Source: Arcobacteraceae bacterium (GTDB lineage Bacteria > Campylobacterota > Campylobacteria > Campylobacterales > Arcobacteraceae). From it: DNA of 64,000 nt. Shown piece after piece: positions 15,110-23,785 of this stretch. Each line of letters opens with the position of its first letter. The first letter of the stretch is position 1. Where the stretch lies: the NCBI GenBank assembly GCA_023229945.1, contig JALNYH010000008.1, positions 9,396 through 73,395 on the forward strand, read 5' to 3'. The notes beneath the pieces were generated by a model. That model saw only the letters and a program-made list of their open reading frames with translations. It was not told the origin of the DNA and did no database searches. The translations under genes and the position numbers were made by a program.

Positions 15110-16852
15110 TTATATTGCACAGTTTGTCCCGACTTTAAAGCTACCTAACTCTTTCCCTTTTGTATCAATAATATGTACAGCACACGCAATACAAGGGTCA
15201 AAACTATGTATAGTTCTAAGTATTTCCAATGGTTGGTTTACATCAGCTACTTTTGTACCAATAAGTGCAGCTTCATAAGCTCCCATTCTTCCCTCATTGT
15301 CTCTTGGTGCTGCATTCCAAGTACTTGGAACTACTGCTTGATAGTTTTCAATTTTGCCATCTTTGATTTTCACCCAGTGTCCTAACCCTCCTCTTGGAGC
15401 TTCTGCTAGACCATATCCTTTTGCATCTTTGCTTACTGCATTGAAATCAAATTTTGTCCAAGTATGAAGATCACCAGAAGCTACATTTGCAGCTAGTTCA
15501 TCTATCCAATCTACAAGTACATCACCCATAAGCTCTGTTTCAATAGCTCGTGCAGCTGTTCTTCCTATAGTAGAAAAAAGTGCAGCAGTAGGAGCAGGTC
15601 CTCCAAGACCTAGTTTTTCACCCAAAGTTGCCAAGAAATTGGTCACATACTTAGTAATTCTCTCATCACCAGCAGCTACACCTACTACCATTCTAGCTAG
15701 TGGTCCTACTTCTACTCTTTGGTTGTCATAAATTGGAGATTTAATCCATGAATATTTTTCTTTTGTTTTCAGATAAGAATACCCATCAGCTTTTTTCTCT
15801 AATCCTGTATATTTAGGATTTGTAGTACCATCAAATGGATGTTGTGGTCCACTTGCTTCATACCACGCATGAGTCACATCTTCTGTTACTTTTGCTTGAT
15901 CAAAAGGATGAAGTTTGCTCAAATCTCCATTTAATACTACTCCACTTGGGAAAAGATTTGCAGCTTGATAAAAGCCTGTATCATCAAGTTTGAAATCTCC
16001 ATAACTCATATAGTTTTTAAGTCCAGCACCAGTACCATCAAGTGCTTCACTCACATATACACTACCAGCCATATAAACATCAGGTAAATATGCAGTTTTG
16101 ATAAAATGATTGAACTTTTTGAGTAGCGTTTTGAATAGTGCTATTCTTGCAGGATTTTGGATATCTTGTACACAAGTCACACCACCTACAACTATACTTT
16201 GAGGGTGAGGCATTTTACCACCAAAAATAGCCATAAGTTTTGCTGCATCTCTTTGAAGGTCAAGTGCTTGAAGATAGTGAGCAGTTGCTATTAGATTTTG
16301 TTCTGGGCTTAGTTTGTAGTTTTTGTTACCCCAATAAGCATTTGCAAAAATCCCCAATCTTCCTTCTTTTACAAACTTTGTAAGTCTTTCTTGGATTTGG
16401 ATAAGCTCACTTTCACCTACACCATAAGGAGTTTTAGACCATTTAAATGATTCTTCAACTGCTTTTTTTGGATCAGCTTTCAATGCACTTGTGATATCAA
16501 CCCAGTCCAGCCCATGAAGATGATAAAAATGCACCACATGGTCATGAATATATAAAGCACCTTGCATAAGATTTCTTACCAATCTTGCATTTTTAGGAAT
16601 TGTTACACCAAAAGCATGTTCAACCGCTTCTACACTTCTTTGATAATGCGTCCCAGTACAAACACCACAAATTCTCATAGCCAAAAGTCCAGCATCTCTT
16701 GGATCACGACCTTTTAAAATAGTCTCAATCCCTCTAAACATAGTAGAACTAGCATAAGCATCTGTTATGACATTGTTATCATCAATTATTGCCTCTATTC
16801 TTAAATGTCCCTCTATCCTAGTAATTGGATCTACTATAATATGTTTACTCAT
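15110..16852 (-). CDS. hydB: Periplasmic uptake [NiFe]-hydrogenase large subunit HydB
   Basis: A 580-residue catalytic subunit that oxidises H2. The two NiFe ligand motifs are intact: RICGVCTGTH (C62 and C65) and DPCIACAVH (C554 and C557, ending at H560). After H560 a 20-residue tail remains, to be cut off by HydD. The protein has no export signal of its own and would be carried out with HydA through Tat. Its ATG overlaps the end of hydA by 8 bp. It belongs to the membrane-bound group 1 hydrogenases used for H2-driven respiration. Confidence 0.97.
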   Translation of the reverse strand: MSKHIIVDPITRIEGHLRIEAIIDDNNVITDAYASSTMFRGIETILKGRDPRDAGLLAMRICGVCTGTHYQRSVEAVEHAFGVTIPKNARLVRNLMQGALYIHDHVVHFYHLHGLDWVDITSALKADPKKAVEESFKWSKTPYGVGESELIQIQERLTKFVKEGRLGIFANAYWGNKNYKLSPEQNLIATAHYLQALDLQRDAAKLMAIFGGKMPHPQSIVVGGVTCVQDIQNPARIALFKTLLKKFNHFIKTAYLPDVYMAGSVYVSEALDGTGAGLKNYMSYGDFKLDDTGFYQAANLFPSGVVLNGDLSKLHPFDQAKVTEDVTHAWYEASGPQHPFDGTTNPKYTGLEKKADGYSYLKTKEKYSWIKSPIYDNQRVEVGPLARMVVGVAAGDERITKYVTNFLATLGEKLGLGGPAPTAALFSTIGRTAARAIETELMGDVLVDWIDELAANVASGDLHTWTKFDFNAVSKDAKGYGLAEAPRGGLGHWVKIKDGKIENYQAVVPSTWNAAPRDNEGRMGAYEAALIGTKVADVNQPLEILRTIHSFDPCIACAVHIIDTKGKELGSFKVGTNCAI

Positions 16853-18074
16853 TTGAATCTCCTTTTTTACCTGCTATTACGCTTGCTGTTGCGTGTATTC
16901 CTATGCCTATGGCAGCTGCTGTTAATAATCCTAAACCAAACTCATCTACACTACTTTCAACGCCACCTGTTGGAGCTTTGATTCTAGAAGCTGATATCGG
17001 TCGCTCAGTCGCATATTTATCCCAAAAATGTGGCTCACTACATCCAATACATCCATGCCCTGCCCCTATTGGCCAGTTGACTGCTTCGTTGTATCTTACG
17101 ATTGAACAGTTATTGAATGTCATAGGACCTTTACATCCCATTTTGTATAGACACCAGTTATTTTTAGCTCCATGGTCTCCCCAGCTTTCCACAAAGTGTC
17201 CAGCATCAAAGTGTGCTCTTCTTTCACAATTGTCATGGATTCTATAACCAAAAGCAAATTTTGGACGATTTAGATGATCAAGTGCAGGAACTTGCCCAGT
17301 TAGTACAAAATGTAGTATTGTTCCTGTTATGTTTGCAGGGTTTGCAGGACAGGCTGGGATATTGATAACTGGTTTGTTTTTTACTATATCTTGTACACCT
17401 ACAGCTCCCGTTGGATTTGGGCTTGCTGCTGGAACTCCACCAAATGTAGCACATGTTCCCACAGCTACCACCGCAGCACTTTTTGCAGATACTCTTAAAA
17501 GATGCTCTTCAAAAGTCTCCCCTTTTGGTCCTATTGTTCCATACATTCCATTCATAGCTCTTGGGATTGACCCCTCAACTACACACAAGAATTTCCCAGC
17601 AAATGTTTCTATTGCTTCATCAAGATGATGTTCAGCTTCATGTCCAGCTGCTGCTTGTATAGTATGATTGAATTCCAAAGATACAATATCTAGCAAAAGC
17701 TCATCAATAGTTGGAGCATCGCTTCTAAGAATTGCTTCAGTATTTCCTGCACAATCTTGAAGTTCTAGCCAGATGATAGGAACTCTATTCATAAGCTCAG
17801 CAGCCCTTGCAACTGTAGGTACAAAGGTAGGAGGAAGCATAAGCATAGCACAAGCTGCACTTGCCCACTTCATAAAATCTCTTCTATTCAAACCATTTGC
17901 TTCTAATATTGTATGTATAGAAGTTTTATGAGCACCTTCAGCTTTTTCGAGTTCATTCAATCTATTTTCCATCAGTGTTTGTAGATTGTTATAATACTCT
18001 TCACCTTTGTTTGTATCGACTCTTGCCCCTTTTGCGCTAAATAGCTTAACAAGGGCTTCCCTTTTGTCTATCAT
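16845..18074 (-). CDS. hydA: Periplasmic uptake [NiFe]-hydrogenase small subunit HydA
   Basis: A 409-residue iron-sulfur subunit that relays electrons from the NiFe site to the cytochrome HydC. A twin-arginine signal (RRDFMKWAS at 64-72, hydrophobic stretch, cleavage near ARA at 89-91) is preceded by an unusually long ~60-residue charged leader, as in other Campylobacterota HydA proteins. Cluster cysteines are visible from C108 (LQDCAGN) onward, including DNCERR, GCKGP and GCIGCSEPHFWDK. A C-terminal hydrophobic helix (GLLTAAAIGIGIHATASVIA) anchors it in the membrane. It is first in hydABCDE. A sigma70-like promoter and a TetR-type palindrome lie upstream. Confidence 0.97.
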   Translation of the reverse strand: MIDKREALVKLFSAKGARVDTNKGEEYYNNLQTLMENRLNELEKAEGAHKTSIHTILEANGLNRRDFMKWASAACAMLMLPPTFVPTVARAAELMNRVPIIWLELQDCAGNTEAILRSDAPTIDELLLDIVSLEFNHTIQAAAGHEAEHHLDEAIETFAGKFLCVVEGSIPRAMNGMYGTIGPKGETFEEHLLRVSAKSAAVVAVGTCATFGGVPAASPNPTGAVGVQDIVKNKPVINIPACPANPANITGTILHFVLTGQVPALDHLNRPKFAFGYRIHDNCERRAHFDAGHFVESWGDHGAKNNWCLYKMGCKGPMTFNNCSIVRYNEAVNWPIGAGHGCIGCSEPHFWDKYATERPISASRIKAPTGGVESSVDEFGLGLLTAAAIGIGIHATASVIAGKKGDSNE

Positions 18075-18097
18075 CTTGGACTCCTTTTATGCAAATA

Positions 18098-18111
18098 AAT
18101 GAACGGTCATT
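18098..18111. promoter_or_regulatory. TetR-type operator-like palindrome in the hydA leader
   Basis: AATGAACGGTCATT is an imperfect palindrome (AATGAmC/GKTCATT) of the kind bound by TetR-family repressors. It lies 24 bp before the hydA start codon and about 17 bp downstream of the likely -10, a position suited to blocking RNA polymerase. The only TetR gene in the window is at 23782-24369. Confidence 0.45.
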
Positions 18112-18128
18112 CAATAAGTAATTCTAAT

Positions 18129-18158
18129 ATAATAAAACTTTATAAAAACTTATGTCAA
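18129..18158 (-). promoter_or_regulatory. Putative hydA promoter
   Basis: Read on the minus strand, TTGACA (18158-18153) is followed after 18 bp by TATTAT (18134-18129). It would drive hydABCDE. Confidence 0.5.
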
Positions 18159-18280
18159 AGAAATTCTTGTTCCAAAAACATATAAGAAAAGGGTAAATTA
18201 ATACTTTTTTTTTAAATATTGGTTACAATTGTTGGAATTTACAAAAATTTATCATCTATCATAATGTAAGGAATAAACAA

Positions 18281-19303
18281 ATGAAATTTATTGTAATAAT
18301 TGCATTATTAGTATCTTGGCTCAATAGCTCACCCATAAAAGATATGATGAATAGAGATGTCACCATCAAAGATAATTCCAAAATCCTAGCCATTGGACCT
18401 GGAGCATTGAGACTTTTGAGTTATATGAATTTACAAAACAATATTGTAGGGATTGAAAACTTAGAATTATCTATGGATTTGAAGTCACCATATAGGGCAA
18501 AACTTGATGAAACACATATCAAAACATTGCCAATTATTGGAGAAGGAGGAGCTGGAAAGCTTCCAAATCTTGAGACTATCATATCATTAAACCCAGATAT
18601 TATTTTTGGCTCATTTTTGTCACTAGAACAAATAAATATGATACAAAACAAAACAAAAATACCAGTTGTCGCACTTAGTTATGGCTCTAGCTATGGAGGA
18701 GAAACAAATAAAGCAAAACTTCAAAGTATAAAAGAGTCTTTATCTTTGATTGGTAGCATTATGGACAAAAAAGATAGAGCCAAAGAGCTCATAGATTATA
18801 TGAATGACTTAGAAAATGAGCTAGCAAACTTAACCAAAAGTGATTTGAAGTTTTATATAGGTGGTATTGGATTCAAAGGTGCGAGAGGAATAAACAGCAG
18901 CGAGAGTCATTACCCATCGTTTGAGCTTCTTGGACTAGCAAACAGCATCAAATCACCAAAAATAGGTCATATTGAAATATCAGTAGAAGAACTTATCCAT
19001 ATAAATCCAGATATTATATTTCTTGATTTACTTGGCAAAAACATCATCAATGATGAGCTAAAATCGAAAAATACTCTATACAAATCTCTAAATGCTTTCC
19101 AAAACAATAAAGTTTTTTGGCTATATCCATACAACTTCTATAATACAAATATTGAAAATGTATATATCAATAGCTTTATAATTGCATCAAAAATAAATCC
19201 AGATATTGATATAATACACAAACAAAAGGAAATTTATAATATGTTTTTAGGCAGTAACAATTCAGATAAACTTGAAAAAACCAATATCACAACATTTGAA
19301 TGA
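18281..19303 (+). CDS. Metal-chelate ABC importer, periplasmic binding protein (FecB/BtuF-like)
   Basis: A 340-residue protein with an N-terminal hydrophobic export signal (~1-16) and a helical-backbone type III binding fold. It has the opening DVTIKDNSKILAIGPGALRLL and the later NPDIIFGSF and NPDIIFLDL segments typical of binding proteins for ferric siderophores, heme, B12 or nickel/cobalt chelates. Its stop overlaps the permease start by 4 bp. The operon is divergent from hydA and lies between two [NiFe]-hydrogenase operons. Related Fec/CeuE systems take up nickel in Helicobacter, so nickel is possible. There is no visible Fur box. The substrate is not provable by eye. Confidence 0.88.
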   Translation: MKFIVIIALLVSWLNSSPIKDMMNRDVTIKDNSKILAIGPGALRLLSYMNLQNNIVGIENLELSMDLKSPYRAKLDETHIKTLPIIGEGGAGKLPNLETIISLNPDIIFGSFLSLEQINMIQNKTKIPVVALSYGSSYGGETNKAKLQSIKESLSLIGSIMDKKDRAKELIDYMNDLENELANLTKSDLKFYIGGIGFKGARGINSSESHYPSFELLGLANSIKSPKIGHIEISVEELIHINPDIIFLDLLGKNIINDELKSKNTLYKSLNAFQNNKVFWLYPYNFYNTNIENVYINSFIIASKINPDIDIIHKQKEIYNMFLGSNNSDKLEKTNITTFE

Positions 19304-20295
19304 ATAAAAAACTACTAGTATCAATCATTTTACTTCTTCTGACTTCTACATTTTTTGTAGTGTCACTATTTACAAGCTCAAATGGGGTAAATTTTGGCGA
19401 TTTACAAAGAGTTATTGATGGGGATGAAAGAGTTTTGCTCATTTTTGAACAAATAAGACTTCCAAGGGCATTAGTTGCTTTTTTTGCAGGGGCTAGCTTG
19501 GCTTTGAGTGGAGCTTTGATGCAAGCAGTACTCAAAAACCCTCTTGCTTCACCTTTTACTTTGGGTATCTCACAAGCTAGTGCTTTTGGTGCTAGTTTTG
19601 CTATTATTGTACTTCAAAGTTATAGTAGTGTTTTTATTTTTAGTGGTAGTTTTATCACTACTATTTGTGCTTTTGGTGCTAGTTTGATTTGTACCTTTGT
19701 TATCCTTTACCTTGGCAAATCAACCCAAATGAGAGCCGAATCACTTATTCTAGCTGGTGTTGCAATAGGGGCATTATTTAGTGCTATGACTATGTTTTTA
19801 CAATATTTTGCTACTGAAGTTGATGTTTCTGCTACTTTATTTTGGACTTTTGGGGATTTGTCAAAGGCTGATATTTATACATCTGTTATTATTGCTTGTG
19901 TTTTTGTGCCATCTTTATTGTTTTTTTATCAAAGATTTTGGAAATTTGATGCCTTGCTTCTTGGCAATGAGAGTGCTATCAATCTGGGCGTAAGTGTGGT
20001 GAGACTCAGAGTCGGTGCTATGATAGTAGCATCACTACTTAGTGCCATAACCGTATCATTTTTGGGAATTATTGGATTTATTGGGCTTATTGCTCCACAT
20101 ATTATAAGATTGATTCTTGGTAGCGGTCATAAGATGCTTTTACCACTTAGTGCAATATTAGGTGGAGGACTTTTACTTTTGGCTGATATTATATCAAGAG
20201 TTATCATTATCCCTTTGGTTGTACCTGTGGGTATTCTTACAGCATTTTTGGGTGCACCTTTGTTTTTATATCTTTTGACAAGAAAGAAGAACTAA
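19300..20295 (+). CDS. Metal-chelate ABC importer permease (FecCD family)
   Basis: A 331-residue inner-membrane protein with about ten hydrophobic helices and the FecCD hallmarks: RLPRALVAFFAGASLALSGA near residue 50, GAxxQ-like LMQAVLKNPLASPFTLGIS, and a C-terminal GFIGLIAPHIIRLILG coupling segment that contacts the ATPase. It would form a homodimer channel for the chelate delivered by the upstream binding protein. It overlaps both neighbours (4 bp and 1 bp), so the three genes form one operon. Confidence 0.94.
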   Translation: MNKKLLVSIILLLLTSTFFVVSLFTSSNGVNFGDLQRVIDGDERVLLIFEQIRLPRALVAFFAGASLALSGALMQAVLKNPLASPFTLGISQASAFGASFAIIVLQSYSSVFIFSGSFITTICAFGASLICTFVILYLGKSTQMRAESLILAGVAIGALFSAMTMFLQYFATEVDVSATLFWTFGDLSKADIYTSVIIACVFVPSLLFFYQRFWKFDALLLGNESAINLGVSVVRLRVGAMIVASLLSAITVSFLGIIGFIGLIAPHIIRLILGSGHKMLLPLSAILGGGLLLLADIISRVIIIPLVVPVGILTAFLGAPLFLYLLTRKKN

Positions 20296-21083
20296 TGCTT
20301 TTTGAAGTAAAAAACCTCAACACATCTATCAATAAAAAACAGATATTATCAAATATTGATTTTACACTAAATAGTGGTGAGATTTGCATAGCTATAGGAC
20401 CAAATGGTGCAGGCAAAAGTACACTTTTGAAATCCATAGCCAAAATCATACCTACAACTGGATATATCACACTTGATAACTCGAACCTACATGAGCTTTC
20501 AATCATAGAATTATCCCAAACCGTATCATTGATGACACAATTTAACTCAAATACAAATCTAAGTGTTCAAGAAGTACTCAATCTTGGAAGAAGACCATAT
20601 AGTGGGTTTACACTCACCAAAGATGATTTTGATATTATCACAAATATTATAGATGAATTTCATTTGAAAGAGTTTTTAAAAAGAGATATCGATACATTAA
20701 GTGGAGGAGAAAGACAAAAAGTTTTTTTAGCAGCTGCTCTTATACGAAATCCAAAAGTTTTACTTCTTGATGAGCCAATATCTCATCTTGACCCAAAAAA
20801 CCAACAAGAAATCTTAGAAATTGTAAAACGAGTTACAATACAAAGAGATATTATCACTATAATAGTACTACATGATTTGCAAAATGCACTTCATTATGGA
20901 GACAAATTACTACTACTAAAAAATGGCAAACTTCAAAAGCATCTTGGAATAGATGAGCTAAAAGATGACCATTTAGAAGAATTATATGATATAAAATGTA
21001 AGATTTTCAAAAATGAAGGACACCCTTTTGTACTTCTTGGGCATCATCATAGCTCAATCTCAAACCAATATCACAACCACTAA
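20295..21083 (+). CDS. Metal-chelate ABC importer ATPase (FecE/BtuD-like)
   Basis: A 262-residue ATP-binding subunit. Walker A GPNGAGKST (~34-42), Q-loop MTQFN, signature LSGGERQ (~135), Walker B VLLLDEPISHLD and the H-loop VLHDLQ are all present. The short His-rich tail (GHHHSSISNQYHNH) could bind metal. The gene ends convergently with the pagL-like gene, the two stop codons sharing bases. It powers the FecCD permease. Confidence 0.95.
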   Translation: MLFEVKNLNTSINKKQILSNIDFTLNSGEICIAIGPNGAGKSTLLKSIAKIIPTTGYITLDNSNLHELSIIELSQTVSLMTQFNSNTNLSVQEVLNLGRRPYSGFTLTKDDFDIITNIIDEFHLKEFLKRDIDTLSGGERQKVFLAAALIRNPKVLLLDEPISHLDPKNQQEILEIVKRVTIQRDIITIIVLHDLQNALHYGDKLLLLKNGKLQKHLGIDELKDDHLEELYDIKCKIFKNEGHPFVLLGHHHSSISNQYHNH

Positions 21084-21595
21084 AATCTATAATTTATACC
21101 TACTAACCCCATATTCAGACCATGATTTGGTTTTCTCACACCACCGTTTGAATAGTGCATATATCTTATATAAAAATCGATATTCTCTTTTCTAAGTCCA
21201 ATACTAATTCTATCTTCAAATTGAAAACTTGATGACATATCTTTATTGTCTATCTGAGTTTCAGATAAAAAAGCTACCCCTACTCCCAAGTCAATATATG
21301 GTCTATAAGTTGTATATGCGTATTTATTGAAATCAATTACAAAAACAGGTGAATACGACAAAGCCCAAAGATTGTTTCTATTCCCACTCCAGTGATTCAA
21401 TCCAACTTCATGAAAGCCTTTTAGACTTATACTTTCATTTGAATATATAATCGAATCAAAACTTTTTTGTAAACCAAGACGAAATATATCAATACTACTT
21501 CCTCTTCCCGCATTTACACTCACACCAAAATCATCACTTGCACCATATACAACCGTATTCCATAATACGAATACCAATAATAAAACTTTTTTCAT
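21080..21595 (-). CDS. PagL-like lipid A 3-O-deacylase, catalytic Glu replaced
   Basis: A 171-residue outer-membrane beta-barrel protein with a signal peptide (cleavage near VYG-AS, residue ~19) and a terminal phenylalanine. PagL removes the 3-O acyl chain of lipid A. The catalytic His and Ser are present in the family motif MHYSNGG (H147, S149), followed by KPNHGLN. In Pseudomonas PagL the third residue is a Glu 12 places after the Ser; here that place is N161. The enzyme may use another acid or be inactive. It is monocistronic and convergent with the ABC operon. Confidence 0.82.
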   Translation of the reverse strand: MKKVLLLVFVLWNTVVYGASDDFGVSVNAGRGSSIDIFRLGLQKSFDSIIYSNESISLKGFHEVGLNHWSGNRNNLWALSYSPVFVIDFNKYAYTTYRPYIDLGVGVAFLSETQIDNKDMSSSFQFEDRISIGLRKENIDFYIRYMHYSNGGVRKPNHGLNMGLVGINYRF

Positions 21596-21614
21596 TAAAA
21601 TCCTTTAACGATAA

Positions 21615-21637
21615 ATTAAGTAATTTTATTACTTAAT
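21615..21637 (-). terminator. Hairpin after hupL, possible terminator
   Basis: ATTAAGTAAT and ATTACTTAAT form a 10-bp stem with a 3-nt loop between hupL and the pagL-like gene. On the minus strand it is followed by TTATC, a weak U-tract. Confidence 0.4.
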
Positions 21638-21656
21638 AGATTAAAAATCATTTAAT

Positions 21657-22916
21657 TCAATGTGTTGTACAAACAGAACAAACATCAAAAGACTTAAATA
21701 CTAGTTTTGCTTCATCTATGCTAGATAATCCTATCATAGCATTTTGAGCAACTCCTAGATTTTTTTTATTACCACAACCCAAATTCCATTGAGTTGGAGT
21801 TATAATAGCATAATTTTTAATATTACCACCAATTAATTCAATATTATGTATAAGCGAGCCTCTCGCAGCTTCTACACTTGAAATACCGGTAGATGATATT
21901 TGTTTGATATCTACTTTTGGTTTGATAAAACTTGGTTCTTTTTGGTCTATCATTTTTATAAGTTGTTTGCTATGATGCAAAAGTTGAGCTGTTTCACACA
22001 TTCTTGCCAAAATACGGCTAAAAATACTATCACCATATTTTCTGTGAGCATCTCTTATAAGTGGTGTTTTATTGACCATAGCACGAGCTAATGGACCTAC
22101 TTCAAAGGACTTATTTTTGTAGTAAACATTTTTTGCATATGATTTATCAATCAATTCTTCTTGAACATAGTCAAACTTTACATGTTCATTGACAACAGTT
22201 TTGTTTGATTTACCACTTTTAAAGTAGCTATTTCCACCAAAAACTATAAATCTATCATAACTTTTTCCAAAATCAGTTTGGTTATTGTAAATAATTTTCA
22301 TCAAAACATCGACCAAATCACCATTTTTTTCAAATATATGCTCAATACTATCACATATCCAAAACTCATCAATATCAGCATCTACTAAATTATTATGAAA
22401 AAACATCAAACACTCATCAATCAAGCTTCTTACTTTTATCAAATCACCATTTGTAATATAAGAAGTAATCCCACCAACAATAGCATAGGAATTATGAGGA
22501 TATTGACCAGCTAGTACTGCAATTGCTTTTGCCATAAGAGATGAAGCAAGTACAGCTTTTTTTGGGTCTTGTGGTTTCCCAAAAAAAGGGAGTATTACCA
22601 AATAAAACCACTTAAAATGATTTTGAATTAGCTCAAAATTCAAAGTCAATTCCCGTACAATCTTTGCTTTTTGAGAGATTTCAATATTTTCATAGCAATT
22701 TTCCAAAGCTTGTACTGTAGCTATCAAATGAGCATGACCACATATCCCACACACTCTAGGATTTATCACCAAAGCATCCATAGCAGGTCTATTTTTGAGA
22801 ATATTTTCAATACCACGAGCAGTTAAAAACTCTATTTCCACAAAGTCAATCAAATCATTTGCAAACCTAAAATCAAGTTTTGCTTCACCTTCTATTTTTT
22901 CTATTAGTTCAATCAT
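21657..22916 (-). CDS. Cytosolic [NiFe]-hydrogenase large subunit (HupL/HupV/HoxC-like), no C-terminal tail
   Basis: A 419-residue large subunit, shorter than HydB (580). The NiFe ligand motifs are RVCGICGHAH (C56 and C59) and VCSVCTTH at the very end (C413, C416, H419). The protein stops exactly at the histidine where other large subunits are cut. It therefore needs no maturation protease, a trait of the H2-sensing HupV/HoxC type. The usual DPC reads DVC here. The partner small subunit lacks a Tat signal, so the enzyme stays in the cytoplasm. It is best placed in group 2 (sensory or cytosolic uptake; Campylobacterota and Aquificae members are known). It is last in the ubiA-like/tetR/hupS/hupL cluster. 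Confidence 0.9.
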   Translation of the reverse strand: MIELIEKIEGEAKLDFRFANDLIDFVEIEFLTARGIENILKNRPAMDALVINPRVCGICGHAHLIATVQALENCYENIEISQKAKIVRELTLNFELIQNHFKWFYLVILPFFGKPQDPKKAVLASSLMAKAIAVLAGQYPHNSYAIVGGITSYITNGDLIKVRSLIDECLMFFHNNLVDADIDEFWICDSIEHIFEKNGDLVDVLMKIIYNNQTDFGKSYDRFIVFGGNSYFKSGKSNKTVVNEHVKFDYVQEELIDKSYAKNVYYKNKSFEVGPLARAMVNKTPLIRDAHRKYGDSIFSRILARMCETAQLLHHSKQLIKMIDQKEPSFIKPKVDIKQISSTGISSVEAARGSLIHNIELIGGNIKNYAIITPTQWNLGCGNKKNLGVAQNAMIGLSSIDEAKLVFKSFDVCSVCTTH

Positions 22917-23785
22917 TACATCAACTTCTTATTTAATCTATCTATTTTAAATGCCTTAGCAACACCAGCAATAGTAATATATGCTCTTTTTGGCACACCA
23001 AGTGGGAGATTTTCAGGTATCCCCATATTTTTCTTTGTCTCAAAAAGTCCAATTTTTGGGAATGTATATTCTGTACACCCAAAACAAGGACTTCCACTTC
23101 TTGTCTTTGAATTCACTTCATTCCATAATATTTTGTTGCAACTTCCACTACTATATGGGGCTTGACAACCATAATCATAATACAAACATCCCTCAAGCTC
23201 TCCAAAGTTGTGATTATCTACTTTATACTCAAAATACTCATTTCTAGTACAGCCATTGTGGATTGTGTACCCAAAATACTCCTTTGGTCTCAAAAAACTA
23301 TCTAGTTTGATATCCATATTATTCTTGATTTCATATAGTGTATTGACCAAAATCTCAGGCTGTATCGGGCACCCTGAGATTGAAATAGTTTTGTGACGAA
23401 GATGCAAAAAATCACTTTGCAATTCATCTGCTTTGAAATGAACTCCACTAGCACCTGTATAAGAGCTATGTTGAAAAATACCTCCAAATGTAGCACAAGT
23501 TCCAACTGTTATGATTTTATTTACAACACTTGCATATTTTTGGATTATATTTTTGATACTTTTATCAGCTCTCATAAAATCATCTGCCACAGCACCATCA
23601 ATAAGTAAAATATCACACCCTTTTACATCTTCTACAATTTGAGTTAAGGTATAAGTACTATCTAAAACTGGGTGATAAATAAATTCAAAATCATCCAAAA
23701 ATATATCAATATTAGTATAAGTTAAAAAAGAGTGTACATTACCATAACAACTAATTCCACTTATCCATAATATTCTAGGTTTCAT
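22916..23785 (-). CDS. Cytosolic [NiFe]-hydrogenase small subunit (HupS/HupU/HoxB-like)
   Basis: A 289-residue iron-sulfur subunit starting directly with MKPRILWISGISCYGNVHS, with no twin-arginine signal or C-terminal anchor, in contrast to HydA. The cluster-binding cysteines are recognisable: C13, TVGTCATFGG, SGCPIQP, HNGCTRNEYFEY, GCLYYDYGCQAP and GSPCFGCTEYTFP. The GISCYGNVHS opening resembles group 2 hydrogenases. It shares one base with hupL and overlaps tetR by 4 bp, so all three are tightly coupled. It may pass electrons to a soluble acceptor or report H2 to a regulator. Confidence 0.92.
   Translation of the reverse strand: MKPRILWISGISCYGNVHSFLTYTNIDIFLDDFEFIYHPVLDSTYTLTQIVEDVKGCDILLIDGAVADDFMRADKSIKNIIQKYASVVNKIITVGTCATFGGIFQHSSYTGASGVHFKADELQSDFLHLRHKTISISGCPIQPEILVNTLYEIKNNMDIKLDSFLRPKEYFGYTIHNGCTRNEYFEYKVDNHNFGELEGCLYYDYGCQAPYSSGSCNKILWNEVNSKTRSGSPCFGCTEYTFPKIGLFETKKNMGIPENLPLGVPKRAYITIAGVAKAFKIDRLNKKLM

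Noticed and set aside
18112..18280. Cobalamin riboswitch or NikR site before the ABC importer
   Set aside because: The stretch is too short for a B12 riboswitch that also leaves room for two promoters, and no TATWATT-N11-AATWATA pattern was seen.
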